Assembly: GCA_947632355.1 (NCBI GenBank)
Contig: CANROY010000006.1
Location: forward strand, 1-34,285
From: an uncultured Bacilli bacterium
Lineage (GTDB): Bacteria > Bacillota_I > Bacilli_A > RF39 > UBA660
Direction: 5' to 3'
DNA: 34,285 nt
The notes under the pieces were generated by a model that did no database searches, was not told the DNA's origin, and saw only the letters and a list, made by a program, of their open reading frames with translations. Below are positions 14,908 through 23,872 of this stretch, in pieces. Position 1 is the first letter of the stretch; each line of letters begins with the position of its first letter. Position numbers and translations under genes: made by a program.

Positions 14908-16020
14908 ATGAAAAAGAAGATTTTTATAATTTTAATATTTTGCATCTTTTTATTTCCTTTTTGTGTTTATGCAGAAGGCTATTTAACTTGTGATTATGAG
15001 GGTTCATATACTAATGAAAGATATGGAACAAAAGAAACAAAAAAGGTAACTATTACCTGTACTTTATATGATATAGGTGGCAATAGTTGCTATGTTTCAA
15101 CTTCTGGTTTTCAACAATCTATTTCTAATTGGTCTTCTCAAATTGGAGGAGGTTTTACTGCAAAAGATTATTTCAATCAAAATAAAACATGTTTTCCCTA
15201 TATGGTATTTTTGGATAAAAATTCCGGAATAGATCGTTATGAAATATATGCTGCAGATACTTATGATAGAGCATTATCTATTGGCGTTGACTTAGGAGGA
15301 AAATCTACCAATTATTTTTATGGTATTATACCTTTGAAATCTAGCAAAGATAATGAGGATAACGCTGTACAAGAAATGTATAATAAAATCGTTACCTATA
15401 CTAATTCAGCTAATAAAATGAATACTGATGAAGATCCATGGGAATTGAATAAATGTTTAACGGAGGATGGAAGCTTAGATCCTAACGCAGCAGATTTATA
15501 TGTTTGTAAAAATAAATTACAACAATTTTATGAAGATATTAAAAATTGGCAAAAAGAAGTTCAAGATGCAATTAATTCAGGGCTAATCGATGCCAATGAT
15601 TCTCGAATTGCTGAGTTTAATAATGCTATACAAAAAGCAAGAAGTAATGTTTCAGAAACTATAGACGAAAGTTTAGGAAAAGATGATGGTATTAAAGATG
15701 CCTCAAGGCCTGATATGAGTTTGGGTATTAGTAACTCTGACGATGCGGATTGTAATAGTATATTTAATAATAAGTTTGGTGAAATATTGCAAAATATATT
15801 AGACTTAATTAAATTTTCTATTCCTATTATAGTTATAGCTTTATCTGTAATAGATTATATGAAAGCCTTACTTGCTCAAAACCAAGATGAAATGAAAAAA
15901 GCAAATCAACGTTTTGTAAAAAGATTAATTATTGGTGTAGCAATATTTGTTCTTCCCGTTATTCTGGAATTCTTAATGAATATTGCAAATTCACAATGTC
16001 CTAATTTACCTATAAAATAG
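14908..16020 (+). CDS. Second secreted protein fused to a VirB2-like domain
   Basis: A 370-residue protein with a signal peptide (1-22, ending VYA), an extracellular domain with several cysteines (CDYEGSY, TCTLYDIGGNSCYV, KTCFPY), a long helical segment around 205-255, and at about 290-365 a third copy of the VirB2-like two-helix module: FSIPIIVIALSVIDYMKALL, charged loop, KRLIIGVAIFVLPVILEFL. It lacks the CxxC pair that closes the other two. It starts 15 bases after the preceding gene behind the same GTAGGGATA leader, so the two genes look like ancient duplicates sharing even the ribosome site. Role in channel or exposed structure is inferred from context. Confidence 0.65.
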   Translation: MKKKIFIILIFCIFLFPFCVYAEGYLTCDYEGSYTNERYGTKETKKVTITCTLYDIGGNSCYVSTSGFQQSISNWSSQIGGGFTAKDYFNQNKTCFPYMVFLDKNSGIDRYEIYAADTYDRALSIGVDLGGKSTNYFYGIIPLKSSKDNEDNAVQEMYNKIVTYTNSANKMNTDEDPWELNKCLTEDGSLDPNAADLYVCKNKLQQFYEDIKNWQKEVQDAINSGLIDANDSRIAEFNNAIQKARSNVSETIDESLGKDDGIKDASRPDMSLGISNSDDADCNSIFNNKFGEILQNILDLIKFSIPIIVIALSVIDYMKALLAQNQDEMKKANQRFVKRLIIGVAIFVLPVILEFLMNIANSQCPNLPIK

Positions 16021-16047
16021 GACGATTAAAGAAAGGAGTGCTTGGAA

Positions 16048-18081
16048 ATGTTATCAATGATTGTTTGGATTAATGTTTCTAAATATGGACTTTCTGGGAT
16101 ACTTTTATTCCTAGATAGTTTGGTTTATTGGGGTGTTGCCAAAGCATTTGCATTATTTTATGCTTTAGCAGGGGTAAGTGCAGATGTGATAACACAAGAT
16201 ACGTATCAAGCAATTGCTAATAAATTTTATGTTATTATTGGTGTAGTAATGCTTTTTTATATTTCATATTCCCTATTAAAATCTTTAATTAATCCTGATG
16301 ATTTTAATAAAAATATGGGTAAAATCGCTTCTAATTTAATTGTTTCTTTAATTTTATTAGGTATTGTTCCATTAATATTTTCATATGCTTTTGAACTACA
16401 GGGAGCTATTTTAGATAATCATATTATTGAACAAGTCGTCACGGGTGTTTCAGGCATTAGTGTAGGAGAAAATGATTCAAATCGTGTACAAGGTAATAAA
16501 GCTTCCTATCTAATGTTGCGATCATTTTTAAATAAAGAAGAAAAAAATATATCTGGTGAAGAAACTATGACTTGGTATTACTTTATGTCTGAAGTAGAAA
16601 ATGGAAATACAGATGTATTTTTGGATATAACCGATTTTGCGGAAGTAGTACATGAAGGAGATATGTCCTATTTATCTGTTTTTAGTACAATTTGTGGTGT
16701 CTTTTTATTATATGTTATTATCTCTTTTTCTATAGATTTAGGAATACGTATTGCCAAACTTGCTTTTTATGAAATCATTGCTCCGATACCAATTTTAATG
16801 CGTATTTTACCAGAAAAAAAATCTGTTTTTGATAATTGGGTAAAAGGAGCAATTGCAACGTTTATGGAAGTATTTATTCGTATTTTTATAATGAGTATAA
16901 TTGTCTTCTTTGCTAGTGTAGTTTTAAATAAAACGAATTTATTTGATTCGAATATTGGATTAATTGGAAATGTTATTATTGTTTTAGGTTTATTTGCATT
17001 TGCTAAACAAGCACCAAAATTGCTTGGAGATGTTATGGGAATTGATTCAGGTAATATTAAACTTGGTATTGGTGGTAAACTTAAAGGTAGTGGTGTTGCT
17101 GGTGCCACTGTTTTAGGAGCAGCTGGAGCTTTAACTGGTGGCCTTGGTGGTGCTTGGTCTGGTATGGTAAACCATAGCGGAATAGGAAAAAGCTTTGCAT
17201 ATGGAGCCCTAAGAGGTGTAAAAGGTAAAGGAAATCAGTTTAATAAACAAAGGCAATCTGTTTATAATGATGTTTTAGGTCAAAAAGGTGATGCTGGATG
17301 GTTTGGAGGACAAGGTTTGGCTTATCGACTTAGAGATACATCTAAAAAGAATGTACAAGATGCTTATGAAGAATCTTCAAAACATTATGTTGAAAAAGTA
17401 AATAAATCAAATAAATATAAAAATATTTATGATAAAATTAAAGCGGATAATGAAAAATTATATAGTGATTTACTTGAACAGTTTAGAAAAGAAACTGAAG
17501 AATTTGAAAGAGAAAAAATGGAAAGAATTAGGGCTTATCAAGAGCAATATGCTAGAGAAGAACAAAAGTTTAATCAAGATAATCTTAATAAAATTATGAA
17601 TTTGCAAAATGCTATTAATACTGCAGAAAAGGCAAAAGATATTACAAGAGTAAATACTTTAACATCTCAACTTCAAGGTTTGCAAAATGCAAAATTTGAA
17701 GATTCTGAAATGGCTCAAGTTTTAACAAATCAAATGAATCAATTAACAAATAGCCGTTATGAAAATAAAGATTTACAAGCAGAAATGGCTAAAATACCAC
17801 ATACAGAAGAAGCCTATGCTCTTGCGGTGGAAAAAGCTTTGGCTAAAGAAGATAGAAGATACAAGGCAAATCGTGAATACGTTCAAACTAGAGCTGCTGA
17901 AAAAGCTGCAAAAGAGTGGCGTGAAGCAAATCCTACCGAAGCCGCTATTAATCAAGAAATGTTAAATAAAATGTTTGATAATTATACCAAAGAACATGGT
18001 GGAGGAGCACCAACTGCTCCAACAACACCAAGTGCTGGATCAGGTGGTAGTTCATCAAGTAGTTCGGGTGGGAAAAAATAG
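16048..18081 (+). CDS. VirB6/TrbL-like polytopic channel protein with long cytoplasmic tail
   Basis: I choose ATG 16048, nine bases after GGAG at 16035-16038, rather than TTG 16042, giving 677 residues. Residues about 1-330 hold some six membrane helices, including FYVIIGVVMLFYISYSLLKSLINPDDF (in pieces) and ELQGAILDN, a pattern of TrbL/VirB6 proteins that form the inner-membrane channel. A Gly-rich stretch follows (about 330-365, GGKLKGSGVAGATVLGAAGA), then a charged helical region of about 200 residues rich in Glu, Lys and Gln, ending in a Pro/Ser/Gly tail. The tail is long for the family. It sits immediately before PrgI and VirB4, the standard Gram-positive type IV secretion order. Confidence 0.8.
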   Translation: MLSMIVWINVSKYGLSGILLFLDSLVYWGVAKAFALFYALAGVSADVITQDTYQAIANKFYVIIGVVMLFYISYSLLKSLINPDDFNKNMGKIASNLIVSLILLGIVPLIFSYAFELQGAILDNHIIEQVVTGVSGISVGENDSNRVQGNKASYLMLRSFLNKEEKNISGEETMTWYYFMSEVENGNTDVFLDITDFAEVVHEGDMSYLSVFSTICGVFLLYVIISFSIDLGIRIAKLAFYEIIAPIPILMRILPEKKSVFDNWVKGAIATFMEVFIRIFIMSIIVFFASVVLNKTNLFDSNIGLIGNVIIVLGLFAFAKQAPKLLGDVMGIDSGNIKLGIGGKLKGSGVAGATVLGAAGALTGGLGGAWSGMVNHSGIGKSFAYGALRGVKGKGNQFNKQRQSVYNDVLGQKGDAGWFGGQGLAYRLRDTSKKNVQDAYEESSKHYVEKVNKSNKYKNIYDKIKADNEKLYSDLLEQFRKETEEFEREKMERIRAYQEQYAREEQKFNQDNLNKIMNLQNAINTAEKAKDITRVNTLTSQLQGLQNAKFEDSEMAQVLTNQMNQLTNSRYENKDLQAEMAKIPHTEEAYALAVEKALAKEDRRYKANREYVQTRAAEKAAKEWREANPTEAAINQEMLNKMFDNYTKEHGGGAPTAPTTPSAGSGGSSSSSSGGKK

Positions 18082-18100
18082 TATAGGAGGATAAAAAGGG

Positions 18101-18412
18101 ATGAATCATAATTATTTAATACCAGCCAATTCAAAAAAATCAATGTTAATTCTTGGTTTTTTTACACCAGTTGATTTAATTATCTTTGGTGTTGGTTGTA
18201 CGATTACGTTAGGTTTATTGTTTCTATTAAATGATAAAATGGATATGGGTTCTTTATTACTTACTTTATCGCCTGCTTTAGTGGCATCTTTCTTAGTTAT
18301 GCCTGTTCCAAATTATCATAATGTGTTACAATTAATAACGAATATAGTACTGTTTGTGTTTGGTAGAAAGAGGTTATATTGGAAAGGCTGGTGTATAAAC
18401 GATGAAAAATAG
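18101..18412 (+). CDS. PrgI-family protein (VirB3-like)
   Basis: A 103-residue protein with two membrane helices (about 24-42 and 50-66) and the family hallmarks YLIPANSKKSMLILGFFTP at the start and a closing FGRKRLYWKGWC. PrgI/TrsC proteins are the Gram-positive equivalent of VirB3 and stand next to VirB4 in conjugation modules, where they help seat the ATPase at the membrane. AGGAGG lies at 18085-18090. Its last 11 bases overlap the next gene, so translation is coupled. Confidence 0.85.
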   Translation: MNHNYLIPANSKKSMLILGFFTPVDLIIFGVGCTITLGLLFLLNDKMDMGSLLLTLSPALVASFLVMPVPNYHNVLQLITNIVLFVFGRKRLYWKGWCINDEK

Positions 18413-18959
18413 TAAAGTAGCAAGTAAATATACTGAAGATTGGGTACCTATTAAGCAAATCATGAATGGAATGATTCAACTCGATTCAGGAGAATATGTA
18501 ACAGGAGTAAAAGTATCTCCAAAAAACATCTTTATCTTGGATCAAGATACCCAAAACAATGTGATTTACAATTTAAGAAATTTTTATAATACGATGGATT
18601 ATGAATTTTGGTTAATTATTGCAGATCGTCCAGTTGATATTAATGTGCATTTATCACAACTACAAATTCTTTATAATAACGCAAGTAGTAGTGCTATTCG
18701 TAAACTCATTATGCAAGATATTAATAAAGCCAATATGTTTATGAGTGCAGAATACAATGTTGTAGATACCGAATACTTTATTCTATTTAAAGAAAAGAAG
18801 TTGGAAATTGTGCAAAAACGTATTCATAATTTAATTAGCAATTTATCGAATTGTGGACTAAATTCAACACAAGTATCCAATAACGACTTAAGAATGCTTA
18901 TTGATAACTTCTTTAATGGTGGACAAGCAACTACATTAGGGACGGTGATGCCAGAATGA
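18402..18959 (+). CDS. TrsD/VirB4 N-terminal domain encoded as a separate protein
   Basis: A 185-residue soluble protein with no signal or helix in the membrane. DWVPIKQIMNGMIQLDSGEYVTGVKV and WLIIADRPVDINVHL match the N-terminal (non-ATPase) part of TraC/TrsD/VirB4, which contacts PrgI/VirB3 and the channel. It starts inside PrgI and its TGA stop overlaps the ATG of the ATPase gene by four bases. Together with the next gene it gives about 779 residues, a normal VirB4 length. This is a split VirB4 gene, not a frameshift error, since the overlap ATGA is a regular coupled start. Confidence 0.75.
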   Translation: MKNSKVASKYTEDWVPIKQIMNGMIQLDSGEYVTGVKVSPKNIFILDQDTQNNVIYNLRNFYNTMDYEFWLIIADRPVDINVHLSQLQILYNNASSSAIRKLIMQDINKANMFMSAEYNVVDTEYFILFKEKKLEIVQKRIHNLISNLSNCGLNSTQVSNNDLRMLIDNFFNGGQATTLGTVMPE

Positions 18960-20740
18960 ATATTAAAAGTCAATTAGCCCCTAAGGGGATAGAATTTAAA
19001 CCAACCGAAATGATGATTAGTGGTAAATATTGTACTATTTTAACCATCGTTTCTTATCCAAAATATATTTCGGAAGGATATCTTGCCAATATCACAAATA
19101 TTTCTGGAGTTAAAGTAGCGATAAAACATATTCCAATTGCATTTTCTACTTTACAAAAAATGTTAAATAAAGAAATAGCGGATTTAAAACAAAGATATCA
19201 AAATGAAAATGATAAAACGTTCCAAGAAAGAATTCGCCAAGATTATGAATCTTTGGAACAATTTATTCAAATGCTTGCTGCCACTCAAGCAAGAATCTTT
19301 GATTTCCAAATGCATTTATTTATTTCTGCGGATAATAAAGAAGAACTAGAAATGAAGAAAATGCAAGTACGTAACTACTTAGAAGGTATGGGAATGCGTG
19401 GTATACCATTGATGTTTGAACAAGAAAAGGTATTAAAATCCATTTTACCAATCTTCCCAAAACAAGATGTGGAAAATCGTGTTGGAACACCAATTCCTTC
19501 AGTTACCGTTGCTGCTATGTACCCCTTTATCTTTGATAGTATCAAAGACCCTGGAAATAGTATTCTATTTGGAGTTGATTTCTCTGGTGGTGTTGTCCTA
19601 TTTAATCAATTCTTATATAAGATTAAGAAAGAAAACAATCGTAACAATGCCAATATGATTATCTTAGGTACGAGTGGTAGTGGAAAATCAACGGCTGCAA
19701 AATTATTGATTCGTGGACACTTAAGAAATGGTTATAAAGTTGTTTGTATCGACCCTGAAGGTGAACTTGCCGAAATGACACGTTTTGTTGGTGGAGACTT
19801 CCTAGATTTAGGTAAAGGTGGAGAATTCGGTATGATTAACCCACTTGAAATTGTTGTAGATGCCGATGAAGAAGAAATTGAGCAAGGCTTAGGGTATACT
19901 GTTTTAACAAGAACATTACAACAATTAAAAGCCTTCATGAAATATTATTCTCCATCTATTGAAGAAGATGTTTTAACAATGTTTAGTGAAGTGGTTCAAG
20001 ATACGTATAAACGTTATAAAATTGATTATGATACCGATTTTACAAAATTAACTGCGAGTGATTATCCAACCTTCGATGATGTTTATGCAACCATTAAAGG
20101 TAGACTTCTTTCAATGCCAGAAAAAACCCATGAAAGAGATGTTATGGAACGCCTTGAGTTAAAGGTAAGACCTCTTGTTAAAGAATTAAAATATTACTTT
20201 ACAGGTCATACAACTTTAAGTATTGAAAGTGACTTTATTGTCTTTAATATAAGAGAATTAATGAATAGTGATGAAAATATTAAAAATGCTTTATTCTTTA
20301 ATATCTTAAAGTATGCTTGGGGTTTATGTTTGGATAAAGAAGTCGATACCGTTATGTGTGTCGATGAAGCTCATGTACTTTTATCAACACGTAATGAATT
20401 AGGCGCAGAATTCCTTGCTCAAATTCAAAGACGTAGTCGTAAGTATAACACAGGAACAATTATCATTACCCAACAACCAACGGACTTTGCTGCACCAAAT
20501 GTCCTTGTACATGGTAAAGCTATATTTGATAATGCTTCTTACTACTTAATTATGGGATTACGTAAACAAGCAACTGAAGATTTAGGTAAATTAATTGATT
20601 TAAATGATGCCGAACAAGAAAGTATTAAATACTACAATCAAGGGGAAGGACTATTTATCTGTGGTAATAGAAGAATGCGTATTAATGTTATAGTAACACA
20701 AGAAGAATTAGACTCATTTGGTAGTGGTGGAGGACTATAA
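18956..20740 (+). CDS. VirB4-like secretion ATPase (C-terminal part of split VirB4)
   Basis: A 594-residue ATPase. Walker A GTSGSGKS is at 238-245, the Walker B strand VMCVDEAH at 466-473, and QPTDF follows RRSRKYNTGTIIITQ, all as in VirB4/TraE/TrsE proteins. The region before the P-loop (about 1-230) contains the middle part of the VirB4 fold, including FDFQMHLFISA. VirB4 is the core energy source for type IV secretion, needed both for pilus biogenesis and substrate transport. It starts at an ATGA overlap with the N-terminal-domain gene, so it depends on coupling. Downstream 23 bases lead to the wall hydrolase gene. Confidence 0.92.
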   Translation: MNIKSQLAPKGIEFKPTEMMISGKYCTILTIVSYPKYISEGYLANITNISGVKVAIKHIPIAFSTLQKMLNKEIADLKQRYQNENDKTFQERIRQDYESLEQFIQMLAATQARIFDFQMHLFISADNKEELEMKKMQVRNYLEGMGMRGIPLMFEQEKVLKSILPIFPKQDVENRVGTPIPSVTVAAMYPFIFDSIKDPGNSILFGVDFSGGVVLFNQFLYKIKKENNRNNANMIILGTSGSGKSTAAKLLIRGHLRNGYKVVCIDPEGELAEMTRFVGGDFLDLGKGGEFGMINPLEIVVDADEEEIEQGLGYTVLTRTLQQLKAFMKYYSPSIEEDVLTMFSEVVQDTYKRYKIDYDTDFTKLTASDYPTFDDVYATIKGRLLSMPEKTHERDVMERLELKVRPLVKELKYYFTGHTTLSIESDFIVFNIRELMNSDENIKNALFFNILKYAWGLCLDKEVDTVMCVDEAHVLLSTRNELGAEFLAQIQRRSRKYNTGTIIITQQPTDFAAPNVLVHGKAIFDNASYYLIMGLRKQATEDLGKLIDLNDAEQESIKYYNQGEGLFICGNRRMRINVIVTQEELDSFGSGGGL

Positions 20741-20763
20741 CAGAGGTAAGTAGGTGAGATAAA

Positions 20764-23010
20764 ATGGACTTCAATGAAGAGGATGAATTACTAGAAGAAG
20801 AAACAATAGAAGAACAAAGTAGTGAAGGATTTGCAAACGAAGAAGACGCAAATCCTTCTTCTAGTGAACAATTTTCGGATGAAGAGTTATTAAATGAAGA
20901 AGCACCTAAAGAAGAAGCAAGTCCTTTAGAAGAGGCTGATGATACGGATATTGAAGTTGAAAAGGCTGTTGCAGAAAAAGGAATTTTAAGTGTTTTATTC
21001 AAAAAATTTTGGTTTTGGGTTATGATAGGGGTTATTTTAGTATTCATAATTGTTTTATCTTTGCCTTTGGATTTTGATTGGGTTGGTGTAGGAAATCCGA
21101 AACCTGAGCTTTATCCAACGCCTGCTTGTGGAAAAGTTTATTTAACTTGGGAGAATGAATCGTATACAAAACAGCATAAAGATGATCCGGATTATGAACC
21201 AATTACAGATCCAAGTTTAGTGGATATCAATGATGAAGAACGTTTTACTTATAAAGAATATGCATATGATGATTTTGTGGCAGGTGTTATTTGGACTGAT
21301 AATGATGAAGCCAAAGATGTGGATAATGAAATTATGTATCAAGCCATGGCAATTGCAGCTAGGAGTGAATTAATTGCTACTTTACCTGATAATTGTGTTG
21401 TATTAAAAAATTATAATGAACAAGCCCAAAGATTTAATGAATTAGATGGTAGTGAAGAAAAATATGCAGAAATTATGGCTGGGGTACGTTTGTCTAATGG
21501 GATGATTATTGGAAGAAAAGGTTCCATTATTTCTGCTAAATATGAACCGTTTCATTATGTAAAAAAACGTATGGAAGAAGATAATCGAAAATATTTTTAT
21601 CATATGAAAAATGAAAATGAAAGAGAACAACAAGTGGTTCCTGCATATTGGGTAGATGAAATAGAGCAACAAAAAGGAGAAAAAATACCAAAAGTCAAAG
21701 TAGCAGAGTATGTTAAATTAGAATCTATGAGTTTATATGGTGGAAAATATTTATTAGAAAAAGTAGATTCTCAATATGATTTATATCAAGTATTAGAATA
21801 TTATTATGGTAGGGATATTGAGTATTATACGATTAGCACTGCTTTTAGTGATCAATATCTTGGAGATGGCTGTAGTGCGATATCTATGAATAGTACTTCC
21901 TTATCAAGAGAAGAATTTATAAAATGGGCAGAACAATATGCCGCAAGTCATTCAAAAGCAGGAGTACTTGCTGATAATGCCGGTATGATTTATGATATGG
22001 CAACTTCAAATGGAATTAATCCTGAATTAGTTTTTGTTCGTGCTGATGTAGAAGGCTATTCTCCTGGTAGTAGTAAAAACAACTATTGGGGTATGGGATG
22101 TACAAACACCGGTGGTTATGATGCTTGTATTTCTTATAGTAGTTTAAGTAGTGGAGTTGCAGGTTTCTTAAATTATATATCGAAATATTCTTCGCTTAAT
22201 GATTTAATGAGTAAATATGCCTATTTAGGAGATTATTGGTATAATCCGGGTAGTTGGGGAACCGGAGGTTGTGTATACGCAAGTGCCATTTATGGAAGTA
22301 ATATTCCAGATCGTGTAAGAGATGCATGTTCTTCTGGTAAAACTTGTACAACATCTGGAGGTGGAGATTGTGTTCCAACTACCGATGAAGATAAGCAAGC
22401 GTATTTAACTTATCAATCTAGAACAATGGTGGATGCTAGAGAAAGAATCTTTGGATTAGGTGCAGATGTTTGTGTACCATCTTACGGTGTTGGAGAAGCA
22501 GGAACAGGTGCATGTAATATTTGGCGTCAAGGCGATGAACGATGGGGTAGTATTCATTTAGGATCTTCTACGAAATCAACGATGCGTAGCTCTGGATGTG
22601 CCGTAACTTCTGTTGCTATTGCTATGGCTTGTTCAGGAACACAAATAAATAATGTAGCATCATTTAATCCTGGTACTTTAGTCAATTTAATGAATTCAAG
22701 TGGTGGATTTCAAGGTGCTAATATTCTTTGGGGAAATAGTGCTATTACAACTTTAGCACCAGCATTCCGTTTTGTAAAAAGTGAAAGTTTATCAGGATCA
22801 AATACGGAAAAGATTCAACAAGTAATTGCAAACACATCAGGTACTAACAGTGTAATTTTACATTTTAAAAATAGTCAACATCCAAGAGGACACTATGTAG
22901 TCTTAAAAACAATTTCTAGTGAAAATTTTGTAGTTTATGATCCTGCAGATGGTAAAATTAACACTTATCAGGCTGCAGATTTAGACCAAATGGTTATCTA
23001 TCAACATTAA
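20764..23010 (+). CDS. Three-domain peptidoglycan hydrolase (VirB1-like): SpoIID-like, glucosaminidase-like and C39-like peptidase
   Basis: A 748-residue protein with an acidic cytoplasmic head (1-70), one membrane helix (about 83-101) and three extracellular domains. Residues about 165-360 resemble SpoIID, with FVAGVIWTDND and MYQAMAIAARSELIA; the usual catalytic Glu aligns with Asp179. Residues about 380-525 resemble a glucosaminidase, with FVRADVEGYSPGS (Glu430) and NNYWGMGCTN. Residues about 585-748 look like a C39-type cysteine peptidase: WRQGDERWGSIHLG, SSGCAVTS (Cys612), GHYVVLK (His710) and VYDPADG (Asp726). Such enzymes cut wall glycan and peptides so that a secretion channel can cross the wall. 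Having glycan and peptide cutters on one polypeptide is fitting for a thick wall. Ribosome site TAGGTGAG precedes the ATG. Confidence 0.85.
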   Translation: MDFNEEDELLEEETIEEQSSEGFANEEDANPSSSEQFSDEELLNEEAPKEEASPLEEADDTDIEVEKAVAEKGILSVLFKKFWFWVMIGVILVFIIVLSLPLDFDWVGVGNPKPELYPTPACGKVYLTWENESYTKQHKDDPDYEPITDPSLVDINDEERFTYKEYAYDDFVAGVIWTDNDEAKDVDNEIMYQAMAIAARSELIATLPDNCVVLKNYNEQAQRFNELDGSEEKYAEIMAGVRLSNGMIIGRKGSIISAKYEPFHYVKKRMEEDNRKYFYHMKNENEREQQVVPAYWVDEIEQQKGEKIPKVKVAEYVKLESMSLYGGKYLLEKVDSQYDLYQVLEYYYGRDIEYYTISTAFSDQYLGDGCSAISMNSTSLSREEFIKWAEQYAASHSKAGVLADNAGMIYDMATSNGINPELVFVRADVEGYSPGSSKNNYWGMGCTNTGGYDACISYSSLSSGVAGFLNYISKYSSLNDLMSKYAYLGDYWYNPGSWGTGGCVYASAIYGSNIPDRVRDACSSGKTCTTSGGGDCVPTTDEDKQAYLTYQSRTMVDARERIFGLGADVCVPSYGVGEAGTGACNIWRQGDERWGSIHLGSSTKSTMRSSGCAVTSVAIAMACSGTQINNVASFNPGTLVNLMNSSGGFQGANILWGNSAITTLAPAFRFVKSESLSGSNTEKIQQVIANTSGTNSVILHFKNSQHPRGHYVVLKTISSENFVVYDPADGKINTYQAADLDQMVIYQH

Positions 23011-23024
23011 GGAGTTGAAAAAAT

Positions 23025-23798
23025 ATGAAAAAAATAGTAAAAAATCCGGCTTTTTATATTGTTCTTGCTCTTTGCCTTTTTGGAATAATTATCTTCTTTA
23101 TTTTAAATAAAGAGGTTGAGAAAGGGTATCTACTTTTTTCGAATGTAGCAAATTTTGTTTGTACAGAAAAGGATTGTGATACCGTAGATATAGAAAAAAT
23201 CATTTCAGATTCTTCTAAAGGTAAATTTTTAGTTTATGAAAATGGAAATAAAAAAGGTTTATTTACTATTGACTATATAACAAAATGGAACTTTTTTGAT
23301 ACTAATAATAATTGGATAAATATGAGTGATAATTTTATTGCTGCAAGTGAAAACTTAGATTTAGAAAACAAAGAATTTACAACTCGAGTCATAACAAATG
23401 AAGAAAAGCAAATTTTAGACAAATACTTAAAAGAAAATAATATTTCATCTTATACTTCATTAGAACAAAATGAAGTAGTAGAATACGATTTCAATAAGGA
23501 TGGTAAAAATGAGAAAATTATGATTTTATCTAATGTGAATGATACGACCGATGATGAAAAATTATTTGTCTTTGTTATAGGTGTTGTAGGAAATAAAACT
23601 AATCTTCTATTTAAAGAAATTTATAATCAATATGAAAATTATGAAGTTCCTATTTATCAAGTGAACGGAATTATCAATATTTTACATCAAAAAGAAGATT
23701 ATTTGGCTATTTTAAAAGGCTATTTTAGTGAAGTGGGTGAACCCTCTATTACTTTATATAAAGTAGAAAGAAATAATTTTCAAAATTTAGCAGATTAA
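23025..23798 (+). CDS. Membrane-anchored extracellular protein of unknown function
   Basis: A 257-residue protein with an N-terminal membrane helix (about 9-28) and an extracellular domain. I do not recognise the family. YDFNKDGKNEKIMIL (about 164-178) looks like a single calcium-binding FG-GAP/VCBS-type repeat (Asp-x-Asn-x-Asp-Gly). Two cysteines (46, 51) lie near the membrane. It starts 14 bases after the hydrolase gene, with AAGGAG overlapping the previous stop, so it belongs to the secretion operon. By position it could replace the VirB8-like component that is otherwise missing, but no sequence support for that was seen. Confidence 0.7.
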   Translation: MKKIVKNPAFYIVLALCLFGIIIFFILNKEVEKGYLLFSNVANFVCTEKDCDTVDIEKIISDSSKGKFLVYENGNKKGLFTIDYITKWNFFDTNNNWINMSDNFIAASENLDLENKEFTTRVITNEEKQILDKYLKENNISSYTSLEQNEVVEYDFNKDGKNEKIMILSNVNDTTDDEKLFVFVIGVVGNKTNLLFKEIYNQYENYEVPIYQVNGIINILHQKEDYLAILKGYFSEVGEPSITLYKVERNNFQNLAD

Positions 23799-23810
23799 CG
23801 CTTAAAATAA

Positions 23811-23839
23811 TTGCTAAAACGATAAGTTTATTGTAAAAT
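23811..23839 (+). promoter_or_regulatory. Possible promoter of the VirD4-like gene
   Basis: TTGCTA (23811-23816), a 17-base spacer and TAAAAT (23834-23839). The preceding 23 bases (23800-23822) match 12000-12022 at 20 positions. A GGAGG ribosome site is at 23860-23864. Confidence 0.5.
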
Positions 23840-23872
23840 AAGTTAAGAAAAAATTAAATGGAGGAATGATGT

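Noticed and set aside
17759..17965. Plus-strand ORF of 68 codons inside the VirB6-like gene
   Set aside because: A +1 frame shadow of the Lys/Glu-rich tail, without a ribosome site.
1245..18959. Mycoplasma-type genetic code (TGA read as Trp)
   Set aside because: TGA ends the genes at 1247 and 18959 in the correct place for coupled starts, and Trp is encoded by TGG throughout.
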